Shown here one piece after another: positions 25,760 through 38,692 of a stretch of 64,000 bases of DNA. The first letter of the stretch is position 1. Every line of letters starts with the position of its first letter. Position numbers and translations under genes: made by a program. The notes under the pieces were generated by a model. The model saw only the letters and a list, made by a program, of their open reading frames with translations. It had not been told where the DNA came from and ran no database searches. Source of the stretch: Annona cherimola (taxonomy: Eukaryota; Streptophyta; Magnoliopsida; Magnoliales; Annonaceae); contig CM059973.1 in NCBI GenBank assembly GCA_030490835.1, positions 52,270,008-52,334,007 of the forward strand, read 5' to 3'.

Positions 25760-26874
25760 TGTGGCGCCCCGAACCGGGGTGCCTAGAAGCCTTACTCTGG
25801 AATCTTATCGATTGGTAAGTGTGAGTTAGGATTGTTGCCCTAATCACGCGGCGGGTTCTTCATTCGTCACTTAAGCATACACTTTATTCATAATAGACTC
25901 ATCCATATCATCATAAAATCATTCATATCTTCTTTTTATTGAAATAATTCACATAAGTACAATCATGTTTGTAATATCCATAAAACATGTCTTTAACATG
26001 ATTATCATACATTTGTCTCTTTGGACGCATACATAAAACTGCAATTAAATTTGCAGGTCATTTCTACCTGGCATCCTTTATGAGTCAGCTCCATAGCCTG
26101 TTTGTCATTTTGAAAACACATATGAGTAATAATACTCAGTAAGCAAGTCTTTTTCTTTGGCAAGTAAACATTTTCCTTTCATTCAATGCATTTCTCCCCA
26201 TTCGGTAGGAAACACTTACCAAGTGATTAATTACCAATGAGATAGAAACCTTTTCATGCATTTCATGGGAATGCAATGCATTCATTCATTCATGACTTTC
26301 CTTGTGCCTCCAACCTCTGGGAGGATGCTGCCGGCACACAACCCTTGCGACTTGGCAATAGTGAAGGGGGACCCTCTGATCCGCTTACTACCTCCACCAA
26401 AGCCTCTTTCTTGTGCACCATGTTCATACATACATATGCCGGCATGACATGCTCCATAAAACTTGATAAATCATTTAGAAAGTAATTTAACAAGCAGTTA
26501 GCAATCATTTTATGTAAACCATTATAGGAATGACCATCCTTAAATTTAATTCATAAAACACGTAAGCAAACAATTTGCAATCATTTAGAAATATTTTAGA
26601 AAGCATATAGCTTGCTTACCTCCTCAGTCTGTGTCCTCCGTATTTAAAGAAAAAATGATATTTTATCTATATCATTCCATGTCTTAGATTGCTTCCCATG
26701 CATGCTTTATAATCATTCATTACCTCATTCCTATAGAGGTTAATCTTATAAAGATACTTGGTCATTACCTCTTTATATGGATTTTTTATCCATCAATCCC
26801 TTTAAAAATTCCATCTATATATTCTTTAAGATATAAATACTAATCTCATTTTTTGCACTCAATTTACGCTTTTT

Positions 26875-27005
26875 TATTGTTCATGGTACTGTTCATGGAT
26901 ACTGGTCACGATCACTGTTCACGGGTACTGTTCACGTTACTGTTCACGTTACTGTTCACGGGTACTGTTCACGGGTACTGTTCACCGGGGTTACTGTTCA
27001 TGGGT
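26875..27005 (-). repeat. TACTGTTCAC tandem array in Tekay LTR leader
   Basis: About nine copies of a 10-18 base unit TACTGTTCACG(GG). The same place in sibling LTRs has about two (17940-18010), seven (37185-37280) and six (59510-59605) copies. It lies downstream of the TATA box, so it would be in the transcribed leader. Confidence 0.8.
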
Positions 27006-27592
27006 TCCAAAAATTGACATTTTTTCCAAAAATAAAAAATACCATGAGATAGCTTATGCTTAGTATATCATGGGAAAATTCATAAATTTTGAAATTTTCA
27101 TCATTAACTTGGCTAAATAAATCATTTTCTCCATATACTAAATATCAACATAAATTCACTTAAACATAATCCTTAATTCCGAAAATAATGAAATTAATAT
27201 ATCATTGTTCCAACATCATATTTATCATATTTATTCATCCCAAATCAACATTTATCAATTTCTAAGCATCATTTACACATATCATATGCTATCTTCCCGA
27301 ATGCTCTATCTTTGCTCCAAATTTTTGATGTTTTGTCATAATTCTGATTAAGCATTATAACTATACTTAATTTCTTATGCTTAAGCATTATCTAAGCATG
27401 GTTTTATCTTACTTAACATCGAAAAGAAATTTAGATAGAAATCACTTATCCGAAGTGAAGGTATCCCTCTATTTCTAACACTTTCTCTTTCTAACTTTAT
27501 CCTCTTCTTCCTTGGACGTGTGGGGGGTTTGGGAGCTTGGGTTTGCTCAAGTTGAGCTGGGATAAATTGTTCCTTTGGACATCCCCCCTTGG

Positions 27593-27606
27593 CCCTATTT
27601 ATAGGG
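27593..27606 (-). promoter_or_regulatory. Palindromic TATA box of Tekay-B 3' LTR
   Basis: CCCTATTTATAGGG reads on the minus strand as CCCTATAAATAGGG, a perfect inverted repeat (six-base arms, two-base centre) containing TATAAATA. Identical sites occur at 37856-37869 and 60194-60207. Confidence 0.7.
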
Positions 27607-27900
27607 TTTAATTTTTCATGAAATTGGATTTTACCCCCTTGCTTGAGGTGTTAAACTGCAAATGTGTTTTTTTATAATTTCAAAAAGTGCATGGAGCCTT
27701 GTGCAGCCCACCCTACAGCTGCTCCAACCCCCCTATGGCAGCCCTATTTTTTCTAGATTTTTTATTTATTAAAATTTATTTATTTTAAGCTAATTAAATC
27801 CTAACCCTTGATTTATGATGATGATGATTTTAGACCACTGATTTTTCGTCAAATGCTCAAATACCCCCCTGCCACGCCCCTGCTGCAGCTGCTTTTTCAT

Positions 27901-27931
<31 letters not shown>

Positions 27932-28480
27932 TTTATTTTTTATTTTTTAATTATTTATTTTAATAAAAAGTCAAATGTAATTTAATGAAAAAGTTAATTA
28001 CTTTTTGATCTCCTTTTGACATTTCGTCTTGACCCTTGATTTGTGATTTTCATCACATCTTAACCCATTCATCATGTTTATCATGAATTTTTAACTGTCT
28101 ATAAAAAATTTCATCAAAATCCGACATTCAGATTGCAAATTATGAATTTTTCTTTAATTTTCCACAAAAATCCAAAATTAGATTAAAATGTCAAAAAGAA
28201 TTGCTATTTCGTCCTGTAGTGATTAAATCTTCTTTTCATCTTTTTGTGATTAAGTTAATCCAAGTGATTAACTCTTAATCACGTGTCTTAATCCCAAGGT
28301 TACTATTCACATGCACTATTTACGTGTACTCTTCACATGCACTATTCATCCAAATTTCATAAATAATTATTTTAACCTCTATTTCCACATAATTTCATAC
28401 ACATGAATGTACATTTTCCAAATATATTAGGATTTACAATCCTAGGGTTTTATACACGTGTCTCAAATTGGGGTTTCACA

Positions 28481-29527
28481 ATCCTCCCCCCCTTACATAG
28501 GTTTCGTCCCGAAACCTGTTGCCCTTCAAATTTTCCAAACAATTTTCTTTCTACTATCCATTATTGCATGCCTCAAATTCTATTTTAGAATTATATCATC
28601 TTTCAATACCATTGTGCCTATACTGATAGGGCACACCTTGCATACTTGATTCTTTACTTGCCATTTTATATCCCGGGAATTCATGATACTACTGGTTTCC
28701 TTCACCCATAGTTTGTGTGTGGTTACGTATTGGTATGAATGTGTAACTTCTGAATTAAATAATGAATTTTCTAAAATTTAAATCATACTTGTAACCACTT
28801 CTTCCTCAGTTTCTTGAGATTCTATTCTGGTGAGGGCTTGGACACACACATGGTTGTTGGCTATGGCGGGGGATTTCTGCTGGTCCAACTTTCCTCGAGT
28901 TGGAGCTTCCTGTGGTTTGTTCGAGCAGTTGAATGATATATGCTTGTCTTGGCCACAAATGAAGCACTTGGTCGTTCTGCATTCCCGAGCCATGTCCCGC
29001 TTGACTACACTTAAAATATTTCCTCAATCCTCGGAGGCATTCGCCGGAGTGGTGCTTATGGCAAGTTTTGCAAGGTGAGGTACTCTTTCCTTTGGAATAG
29101 GATTCCTCCTTTCCATCCATTACCTTCTCATCCTTCCCTTTCTTAGCCTCATTTTTCTTGGAAGCTGAGAAAAATTGCTCTTGAGCTTGCCTAAGCTCTT
29201 AGGTTCTGATGAACTCTATTTCTAATGCCCTAGCTCTTTCTATACTAGAGGCATAATCTCTTATTAGTAATGGGGTTAGTCCCTCCCTTAATTGGGATCT
29301 CAGCTCACATTGGAACCTCTGTGACTTATTTTCTGGCACATTAGTGATCTATGATACATACCTAACCAAGGCATTGAATCTTGTTGCATACTCAGTCACC
29401 GTCATCTTGCCTTGGTAGAGTTTCTCAAACTCTATCACTTTTTGGCTCTGTAAGCCTACTGGAAGATACTCTTTATTAAATTCTTCTAAAAATTCTTGCC
29501 ACATGACCCGTTCTGGGTGTGGCATAG
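28481..29527 (-). pseudogene. Tekay-B gag C-part and remnant protease, pol deleted
   Basis: Minus-strand reading from 29527: ERVMWQEFLEEFNKEYLP and VIEFEKLYQGKMTVTEYATRF (gag), then a linker, CxxCH and a knuckle CFICGQDKHISFNC near 28960, then ALTRIESQETEEEVVTSM leading into a degenerate protease without a recognisable DSG. The text reaches AIMDSRKKIVW near 28545 and then goes directly to the hairpin GGTTTCG/CGAAACC (28500-28516) and polypurine tract (28481-28492). The ~3 kb that would encode RT, RNase H and integrase are missing. Stops are frequent. Confidence 0.82.
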
Positions 29528-30071
29528 TGTGGCGCTCCAAACCGAGACGTCACTTCCTTACCTCAAGACCTTATTGATTGGTAAATGTGAATCAGGATTG
29601 TTGCCCTGATCACGCGGCGGGTTCTTAATTAGATTTCGTCCAAATTTTTTTCGTTTATCATCATTCATATGTTTACATTTGACATCATTCATCAAACAAG
29701 TGCCGATACACTTATAATAAAATTTCAAATTCTATTTCATTGCATCTCATCCTGCTTTTCTACAATGAAAGTTTCTTTTACTAAATCATTACATTTTACA
29801 TCCATACAAGCATTGGATCACATAGAAATTATAATTCTATATAAGTTCACATATACTTCAACATACCTTGGATCTTTAACCAGGTTATCACATTCCATTC
29901 CTTATAGCCCAGATGGCTACCATCACATACCTTTCCTTTATTGCTTAAATTTCCATCATCTCGAGTTTTCCGGTACCTATCTAAGGTTTGGAAAAACAAA
30001 ATGTGAGTGACAACTCAGTAAGCAAGCATTTTATCTTTAGGGCAAGACTTCCTTTAAAACCTTTTTACTTG

Positions 30072-31824
30072 AGGACATGCATTTGTCCTAAAACATTATC
30101 ATGAAATCTTTATTCATAAGGAAAGTTCCATGTCCTTACACATTATTATAAAACATTATTCTTAAAATCATTTACAAGCCACGTGTGAGCTTGTTAAGGC
30201 AAAATTTATACGTTTTACCCTCTTTAATTAATTTTCTTTAGTCTTATATGAACATTTCTAATGTTCAAAGACATTTATATAAAATCATCTTTCATTAGTG
30301 GACGTTTTACGTCCAAAACATTTTTCCTCATAACTCCTTTTTAGAGAAGGACATTGTCATGTCCTAAAAACATCACACACATAAGCTTTCTCGGCAAAGG
30401 ACATTTCTACGTCCAAAAAATATTTTTCATCTTAAATTCCTTTACCCAAGAGACATTTGATGTCTCAAAACATTTTTGACATATCTTTCATTTTTGGCAA
30501 TGGACATCCATATGTCCTAAAACACTTTTCCATTTAAGCCTTTTGGAAATAGACATTCTCATGTCCAGAACCAAGTTTGACATAAATTTTTTTCATAATC
30601 CCCATCTTGGGGCTTGTTTATAGCAAACAAGGGAATTAAAATACATAAATCATTTTCATAAATGCATTTGCATAAAAACATTTCCTTTCATCCTTATTAT
30701 TTACACTTTTGTGTAAAACACCCTATTTTTAGGGTAACACCATACATTATCCTGACGGACCGCAGTCCGTTTGGTTTAAAGAACCACAGACCGCAGCCCG
30801 TGTTCTTTTAACCGAGATCACAGACCGCAATCTGCATCCATACTCGAAAAATATTATAGACCAGAGTCTATATATTTTTAAAAATCATTTTTGAAAACAC
30901 ATCACAGACCGCAGTCCGTGTCAACTTCTAAAGCGAGCGCACCCACTTTAAACAAGTTGTCATTTGAAATCAAATTTTAGGATGACCTTCCTTAAATTCT
31001 TTTAGAATCATTTTGAGTAAAACATTTTGATACACATTTTAAATGTTTGAGAAACAATACATCTTAAAAACCCTTATAATAAAAAAAATTCAAAACTTTT
31101 GGATTTCCAAAAATAAACCATATATTTCTCTAATATTTTCTTGGTTTCCATTTTAGGGCCTTTTGCTTACAAAAGTTATGCAATTATACCATCCCCTTCT
31201 CCACAACCTAAAAATTATATTATTGTCCACATATCTATTATATTATTGTTTACATAAAGGGGAATTGCATAGTCTTTTGCATGCCATTTAGCAATCAGAA
31301 ATTAAACCATTTTATGAAATCACTTATTAGGTTGGTCATCCTTAAATCTCTTTCAACAATATTTGTATAAACATTTTTGAAAACATTTTCATCATAGATT
31401 TCCTTATCTAAAGGAAATCAAAACTTTTCGAATATCATTTCAAAACATACGGACTATATCTAAAATATCATTTATGATTAAATATCTTGACATAGAAAAT
31501 TAATCTTTCTCTTTTATAATCTTAATCATTTATTGTAAAACATCATAAGAGAAATTCAAAAGTTATTTACATTTGTTGTTTTGTGAAAAAGGGCAAAAGT
31601 TCCTTTTTCTTATAAAATACTTTTGAAACAACATCATAAAAACTTGCTTACTTAAAAGCAAATTCCTTAAAAACATTGACATAAAACATCAAATCCTTTA
31701 AAATTATATTCATGGAGAACTTGCTTACTTATAAGCAATTTCTTAAATTCATTAACATAAAGCATTCCTAACACTCGAGATAAATTATTTATCTTAAACA
31801 GTGTTGCTTACTTCCTATGAAGCA
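30072..31824 (-). repeat. Dense series of short inverted repeats in LTR leader
   Basis: At least 18 short hairpins, often 40-60 bp apart, with different stems. Examples: AGGACA/TGTCCT (30072-30089), GAACATT/AATGTTC (30250-30266), GGACGT/ACGTCC (30300-30314), AGGACAT/ATGTCCT (30348-30365), GAGACAT/ATGTCTC (30450-30466), GGACAT/ATGTCC (30502-30517), CTTGTTT/AAACAAG (30613-30631), TTACAC/GTGTAA (30701-30716), ACCCTA/TAGGGT (30720-30735), ACGGAC/GTCCGT (30755-30770), GATTTCCTT/AAGGAAATC (31397-31419), GAAAAAGG/CCTTTTTC (31585-31609), TTGCTT/AAGCAA (31644-31661; 31721-31738), AGATAAA/TTTATCT (31778-31794). It lies downstream of the minus-strand TATA box. Confidence 0.8.
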
Positions 31825-32850
31825 GACTTTAAATCTTTTCATTAAAGCCATCATTTTTCAAAACTTGTGCTTGCCCACTTGTAAAACATTCATAAAAACA
31901 TCGGCATATCATCATTTCATCACATAAGGAGATATCAGTAATTTAAAAAGTTCGCTTGCTTACCTGTTCACCCTTAGCTTCCCAAGTTAGCTCTCTTTGC
32001 TTTTTCCTATACATACAATTGACATAGTATTCATAACACTTTCATTGGCTTGCATAATCCTAATTTTCCAACTCATAATTCATTTCATGCTTTAACTGCT
32101 TGAATTTCAAGTGGGTTTTCATATGCATAGCATATAATCATGCCTTTCGTCATTTGATGCATATCATTTCATACCCCATGTGTAAGGTATTCCTTCATAC
32201 ACCTAACAAAGATTCATACATCATTACACGAGGTCTCATACCTCTCATTTATTATTTTTCATTCATTTTTCATGTTTCATAAGTCGACGTTCGTTTTAAA
32301 CATACATTCGACGTGTTAAACCTCATATATTAATCTTAAAATTTAAGATTAAAATTACATAACTATTACACAACTTAGTCATCTCTTTTTACCATAATTC
32401 CATGCATTTTTTCATTTTAACACTTCACATAATCCATTTATCATTTTTAACATCAAAACATGAAAATCGGGTCTTATACGTAACCCTAAGTTCCATCCTT
32501 TCTAAAACTCACTTTTAATTGATTAAATCCTCATAATAACTTATGATACTTGTTTATATCCAATTATAATTTAAATTCCATCCCAAAAATCTGTAATTTA
32601 ACATTTATCTTGATTTATTTCTTAAGTTGTCCATAATGCTAAATTCAGTATGCCTGAATTCTCAAAATCTTGAATTAATATCAAATCAAGTAGTTTTGAT
32701 CTGAAATTTCTACCATACCTTAATAACTACATTAATTAACCAAAATAAATATTTCCAGCATGAAATATTTAGTATTTATATTTATTTTGGTATTTTTACT
32801 CTGCTAGACAGAGCACCCCTTTTCAGACAGTCCAAATCACGTTAATTATG

Positions 32851-32866
32851 GGGTATATTTATACCC
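32851..32866 (-). promoter_or_regulatory. Palindromic TATA box of the long solo LTR
   Basis: GGGTATATTTATACCC is a perfect inverted repeat with a two-base centre; the minus strand reads GGGTATAAATATACCC, holding TATAAATA. It sits about 2.2 kb from the LTR start, leaving ~3.3 kb of R/U5 leader. Confidence 0.6.
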
Positions 32867-35083
32867 ATGAAAAAATAATTTTTATTTTTTTTTGTAATAC
32901 TCAATATGTCTTATATATTCTATAAAATTTTTAGCCCCAAAAACCTTGTATAAAAATTATTAACCATCATTGGGTACCGCTGATCCTGACACTCGTTCAA
33001 CACTGTTCAGGTTGATTTTCTCGGATTTTTAATGTCCAACATACGCATTCTTTTGAGCTGAAAATTTGGTCGTTCCTTAATCATACTATCATGAGTCTTA
33101 AAAAAAATTTCATGATAAAATTCGTTCATTTACTATTTCTTCTATATTTTTCTTTCCTAGTTCAGATTTACTACACATAAGTGTAGATTAGATGATATGG
33201 GCTGTTTAATCTCCAAATTAAACTTTATAAATCAACTTATATAATTTATATAATCTTGAATAATCATATAATCATGATTAAACATCAAAACAGCAACATC
33301 ACATAGGATTTAAGAAAATTTCAATTATGATTTTCAACCCAAAATCAAGGGGTATACTTACTTGAAATTGAATCAACTTGGACTCCATTTTTCCTAGCTT
33401 GATTCCTCTTCTTTCTTCCCATTTTTCCTTCTCATTTTCTCCTCTTTTCCTCCTCCTCATGCTACTGGAATGGGGACGTGAAGGGCTGCTGGAAAATGGG
33501 TTTGCTCCTTAGCATTTTCTCTCTCCTCCCCCTTAAATCAAATGGACATGCAATTGGGGCAAAGGCTGGATTTTCCAGCTTGTGGGCCCCACTTTCCACT
33601 TTATTTAAAGAATGATTAAGACATTCTTATCCCCTGTTGCTAACATGGCAAAATATAGTCCATTTAAATTAAGTAATTATCTTATAAAAAATCATCAAAA
33701 ATCCATTCATTAATGGACACAAATCTGCCCCTTGTTCGGACGTCCACTTTGCAGCAACTTTTGCCATTTTTTCCAATGAATTTTTACTTTAATTAATGGT
33801 TAATTAACTAACCTAGCTAATAGCCTACTTAGGGGTCAATTTATCTTATTAAAAAAAATCATAAAAATCAGATAATGCAGCATGATCGTCCACATCTCCT
33901 GCTGTCCATTTTGTGTCCATGCAATCACATCCACATCAGCTGCCCCTTTTTGCAATTTTTCCACTAAATTGCAACTTTAATTTAATGTATAATTAATCAC
34001 CCTATCTAGGATCTAATTTAGGGGTCAAATTAGCTATTAAAAAAATAATTAAAAATCCCCAAATGTGTTTGGACGTGCACCACTTGAAAGCCACATGTAG
34101 CTGTCCACTTTGGTGGGGTCCATATATTATTGACTTTGTGGCATTTTTTTGCCAAAAAATTCATCCAAAATAAATCCCATTAACTTCCCTTGTCATGTAT
34201 CTTGCTTAATTACATATTTTGTAATTTTTAAAAATAAAAAATTCCATGTAAACAACCCATTTGGACGTCCATTTCATGCCACTTATATCAAGCTCTTTTG
34301 AGCTAATCCATTAGCCACTAAATCATGTCATTAATCACTCGATTTTATCATGGATTTTTTTAATTAAAGTAATTCATAAAATTCATGTGTAATTACCTTC
34401 TTTTGACACCTCATGTATGCCATTAATTATATAGTTAACCACCTTACTTTAACATAAACACAAGCTTACATTTTTTATGCACAAAAATCAATAATATACA
34501 CCCATTTTCGTGAAACCAATATCCCATCATAATTAGATTAATCCAAGTCTCTCATTGCATAGATCTCATAATTTTAACCGTTCATTTCAAATTTCGTCTC
34601 AATCCGACTTTTCTAGCTCAATTTATGCTCCTTTGAAACCATCTTTGAATTTTGATGGTGATGACCAATTTTTCACTTTAATTTCATCAATGTTTTCATA
34701 ATCCATCATTTCCATATGATTAATCACAAAATTATGTGCTTACCTGTAAATTTTCAACTTAATCCGCCTTCCCGGCATCGAGTTACGCGTTTTCTAGCAT
34801 TTGCTACCTTAACTCCATAATTAGTATCATAATCTTCATTAATTAAACCATAATACGTGAGACAATTAGCCTCAATATATCAACATTCCTTAATCCTCAT
34901 TAACCCTCTTTAATCCCCTTGACCCATATCGGCTTATATTCGTCATTCATAACCATTTGTCCTAATTGTAATAAATCATCAATATTGCAAAGAAAATCAT
35001 TCATAATTCATCTAAATCATACATGATCCATTTATATATGTCAAATGCATATATGTAAGCCTTACTTGGGTCTGGGCATCACA

Positions 35084-35680
35084 CATAGTAACCATCAATG
35101 TTTTCCACCATTCATAAGCGTCTTTAACCAGTAGGTGGGTAGCACATAAGACCTTTTGCTGATTATTGTAGGGCGAGATTCTAAATAACTTTTTGATTTC
35201 CATGATCCATTGTTCTCCAATGATGGGATCTAGTTCTCCAGTAAACTTAGGGGGTTGTTGGGCTAGGAAGGCATTAATAGCCTTTCTATCAGCCTCTAGG
35301 AGGGCATCTTCTATACCTCTAGAAAAATTGGAGTTGGCCAATGGGCCGGGTCTTTCCCCATTATCACCTTGCGGTGGGGCCTGCTGATTTCTTTCCCACA
35401 TACCTTGTATCATTTTGGCAGCCTGAGTTGTCCATTGCTGCATTGCCTTTTCTACGGCTGCAGCTATCCTTTCTTCTATCTGCCTTTCTTGGTTAGCTCT
35501 CCTTTCTACATGGAATTCAGAGCTAGCCTCTTCCCGTCATTGATGGGTCCTTGACGTCTGTCCTCTTGACTCGAACCTTTTGGTCTGTTTACTAGTTTCT
35601 CCTACTTCAGGTCGGCTAACCGATTCTCTTATTGGTGTCTTCCCTTTATTCAGCCTAGCTTCGGCTTATGTAGTTGGCAT
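35084..35680 (-). pseudogene. Tekay-B gag N-terminal part
   Basis: The minus-strand ATG at 35678-35680 (MPTT) is followed by an immediate stop; charged low-complexity text leads into an open frame from 35443. The gag core shows FLAQQPPKFTGELDPIIGEQW, HLLVKDAYEWWKTLMVTM and other features of chromovirus gag (the family's capsid-like region). At 35084 the solo LTR interrupts; gag continues at 29527. It follows the primer site by ~310 bp. Confidence 0.83.
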
Positions 35681-35990
35681 TTTTGCTTTCTATATGCCAA
35701 AATTTTGGTTAGTATCATAACATTCCTATAATACTAACATTTATAATATTCATAACATTATTCATATTCAATCATATATGTCACACACATCTATATATGT
35801 TTCTCACATATATATCATTTCATATCAATATCATAGAAGTATCATAACCTCTTAAACATGTAGATCAAGAAATTAGTTCTTTCTTTTCATGCGTATCTAT
35901 CAATTCATGCTCTATTCATAACTTCTGTGGTATAATTCCTTTTTTAGCACCATTCTTAATTTTTCTCTTTCCACGCCTATTTACCAATCC

Positions 35991-36004
35991 TTGCTCTGAT
36001 ACCA
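35991..36004 (-). other. Tekay-B primer-binding site (tRNA-Met)
   Basis: TTGCTCTGATACCA on the plus strand is TGGTATCAGAGCAA on the minus strand, an exact match to the initiator tRNA-Met primer site, five bases from the LTR end at 36010. Confidence 0.88.
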
Positions 36005-36009
36005 TCTTC

Positions 36010-38692
36010 TGTGGCGCCCCGAACCGGGGTGCCTAGAAGCCGTACTTTGGGATCTTGTCGATTGGTAAATGTGAGTCAGGATTGTTCCCCTGATCACGCG
36101 GCGGGTTCTTAATTGGATCTCGTCCAATTTTTTTTCCTTTTCATTCGTCACTTAAGCATACACTTTATTCATAATAGACTCATCCATATCATCATAAAAC
36201 CATTCATATCTTCTTTTTATTGAAATAATTCACATAAGTACAATCATGTTTGTAATATCCATAAAACATGTCTTTAACATGATTATCATACATTTGTCTC
36301 TTTGGACGCATACATAGAACTGTAATTAAATTTGCAGGTCATTTCTACCTGGCATCCTTTATGAGTCAGCTCCATAGCCTGTTTGTCATTTTGAAAACAC
36401 ATATGAGTAATAATATTTAGTAAGTAAGCCTTTTTCTTTGGCAAGTAAACATTTTCCTTTCATTCAAATGCATTTCTCCCCATTCGGTAGGAGACACTTA
36501 CCAAATGATCAATTACCAATGAGACAGAAACCTTTTCATGCATTTCATGAGAATGCAATGCATTCATTCATTCATTCATGACTTTCCTTGTGCCTCCAAC
36601 CTCTGTGAGGACGTCGCCGGCACACAGCCCTTGCAACTTGGTAATAGTGAAGGGGGACCCTCTGATCCGCTTACTACCTCCACCAAAGCCTCTTCCTTGT
36701 GCACCATGTTCATACATACATATGCCGGCATGACATGCTCCATAAAACTTGATAAATCATTTAGAAAGTAATTTAACAAGCAGTTAGCAATTGTTTCATG
36801 TAAAGCATTATAGGATTGGTCGTCCTTAAATTTAATTCATAAAACACGTAAGCAAATAATTTGCAATCATTTAGAAATATTTTAAAAAGCATATAGCTTG
36901 TTTACTTCCTCAGTATGTGTCCTCCACCTTTTTCCTTTCTTTTTCCTATACAAGGAAAAATAATATTTTATCTATATCATTCCATGTCTTAGATTGCTTC
37001 CCTGCATGCTTTATAATCATTCATTACCTCATTCCTATAGAAGTTAATCTTATAAAGATACTTGATCATTACCTCTTTATATGAATTTTTTATCCATCAA
37101 TCCCTTTAAAAGTTCCATCTATATATTCTTTAAGATATAAATACTAATCTCATTTTTTTCCACTCAATTTACGGTTTTACTATTCATGATACTGTTCATC
37201 ATCACTGTTCATGGATACTGTTCATCATCACTGTTCATGGGTTACTGTTCACGTTTACTGTTCACCAGGGGGTTACTGTTCATGGGTTCGAAAAATAAAA
37301 AATACCATGACATAGCTTATGCTTAGTATATCATGGAAAAATTCATAAAATTTTGAATTTATCATCATTAACTTGGCTAAATAAATCATTTTCTCTATAT
37401 ACAAAAAATTAACATAAATTCACTTAAGCATAATCCTTAATTCCAAAAATCATGAAATTAATATATCATCATTCCAAAATCATATTTATCATATTCATTC
37501 ATCCCAAATCATCATTTATCAATTGCGGAGCATTATTTACACATATCATATGCTATCTTCCCGAATGCTCTATCTTTGCTCCAAATTTTTTATGTTTTGT
37601 CATAATTCCGATTAAGCATTATAATTATTCTTATTTTTTCATGCTTAGGCATTATCTAAGTATGGTTTTACCCTACTTAACATCCAAAAGAAATTTGGAT
37701 AGAAATCACTTACCCGAAGTGAAGATATCCCTATTTTTCTTACACTTTTTCTCTCTAACTTGTTCCTCTTCTTCCTTGGACGTGTGGGCGGTTTGGGAGC
37801 TTGGGTTTGCTCAAGTAGAGCTGGGATGAATTGTGCCTTTCGACATCCCCCTTGGCCCTATTTATAGGGTTTGATTTTTCATGAAATTGGATTTTACCCC
37901 CCTTACTTGAGGTGTTAAATTGCAAATGTGTTTTTTTATAATTTCAAAAGTATATGGAGCCTTGTACAGCCCACCCTACAGCTGCTCCAGCCCCCTTATG
38001 GCAGCCCTATTTTTTCTAGATTTTTTCTTTATTAAAATTTATTTATTTTAAGCTAACTAAATCCTAACGCTTGATTTTTTATGATGATGATGATTTTAGA
38101 CAATTGATTTTTGGTCAAATGCTCAACCACCCCTGCCACGCCCCTTTTGCAGCTGTTTTTTCATTTATTTTTTTATTTTTTAATTATTTATTTTAATAAA
38201 AATTCAAATGTAATTTAATGAAAAAGATAAGTTACTTTTTGATCTCCTTTTGACGTTTCATCTTGACCCTTAATTTGTGATTTTCATCACATCTTAACCC
38301 ATTCATCATGTTCATAATGAGTTTTTAACCATCCATAAAAAATTTCATCGAAATGCAACGTTCGGACTGCAAAGTATGAATTTTTCTTTAATTTTCCACA
38401 AAAGTCCAAAATTGGATTAAAATATAAAAAATAATTACTATTTCGTCATGTAGTGATTAAATCTCATTTTCGTCTTTTTGTGATTAAGTTAATCCAAGTG
38501 ATTAACTCTTAATCACGTGTCTTAATCCCAAGGTTACTATTCACGTGCACTATTCATCCAAATTTCATAAATAATTATTTTAACTTCTATTTCCACATAA
38601 TTTCATACCCATGAATGTACATTTTTCAAATATATTCCCTAGGGTTTACAACCCTAGGATTTTATACACGTGTCTTAAATTGGGGTTTCACA
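36010..38692 (-). repeat. Tekay-B LTR shared by two internal regions
   Basis: 2683 bp, TGTGGCGCCCC to GGGGTTTCACA. On its left is a primer site, making it the 5' LTR of Tekay-B; on its right is a polypurine tract, making it also the 3' LTR of the next internal copy. It has CATGT/ACATG (36267-36281), CAGGT/ACCTG (36335-36351) and TGCATT/AATGCA (36539-36557) hairpins, ATGCCGGCAT (~36721), seven GTTCA repeats (37185-37280) and the palindromic TATA box at 37856-37869. No gene. Confidence 0.85.

Larger units (their letters stand above)
25760..28480 (-). repeat. Tekay-B 3' LTR
   Basis: 2721 bp, plus-strand edges TGTGGCGCCCCGAACC and TGGGGTTTCACA. Left flank is Tekay-C gag with no primer site; right flank is the polypurine tract ATCCTCCCCCCC, so it is a 3' LTR on the minus strand. 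Contains ATGCCGGCAT (~26436), the GTTCA array, and a palindromic TATA box. Short open frames inside are not genes. Confidence 0.87.
29528..35083 (-). mobile_element. Very long (5.6 kb) solo LTR of a Tekay-related element
   Basis: Plus-strand edges TGTGGCGCTCC (29528) and GGCATCACA (35083) form TG...CA ends on the minus strand, and the five-base duplication CATAG is perfect (29523-29527; 35084-35088). It splits Tekay-B gag. The U5 edge matches sibling LTRs (GATCACGCGGCGGGTTCTTA at ~29610), as does a middle block (GCTTACCTGTTCACCC at ~31958); the U3 side (33400-35083) resembles the Tekay-A LTR. No internal primer site, polypurine tract or gene is visible, so I call it a solo LTR despite its size. 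Confidence 0.85.
25760..38692 (-). mobile_element. Tekay-B: gag-protease-only gypsy derivative
   Basis: Minus-strand reading: 5' LTR (38692-36010), tRNA-Met primer site (36004-35991), gag (35680-35084), a 5.6-kb solo LTR insertion, the rest of gag, zinc knuckle and degenerate protease (29527-28520), hairpin and polypurine tract, 3' LTR (28480-25760). RT, RNase H and integrase are absent: coding sense jumps from the end of protease (MDSRKKIVW) to just before the PPT hairpin. Without the insertion the element is about 7.4 kb. A second internal copy with the same deletion lies to its right (38693-39577). Confidence 0.83.

Noticed and set aside
29669..30010. 113-codon plus-strand ORF in the long solo LTR
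   Set aside because: No domain, opposite to the LTR direction, and absent from sibling LTRs.
29528..35083. LARD-like element (two LTRs with non-coding interior) instead of a solo LTR
   Set aside because: No second copy of either LTR edge, no primer site and no polypurine tract were seen inside; the ends and middle align to sibling LTRs in order.
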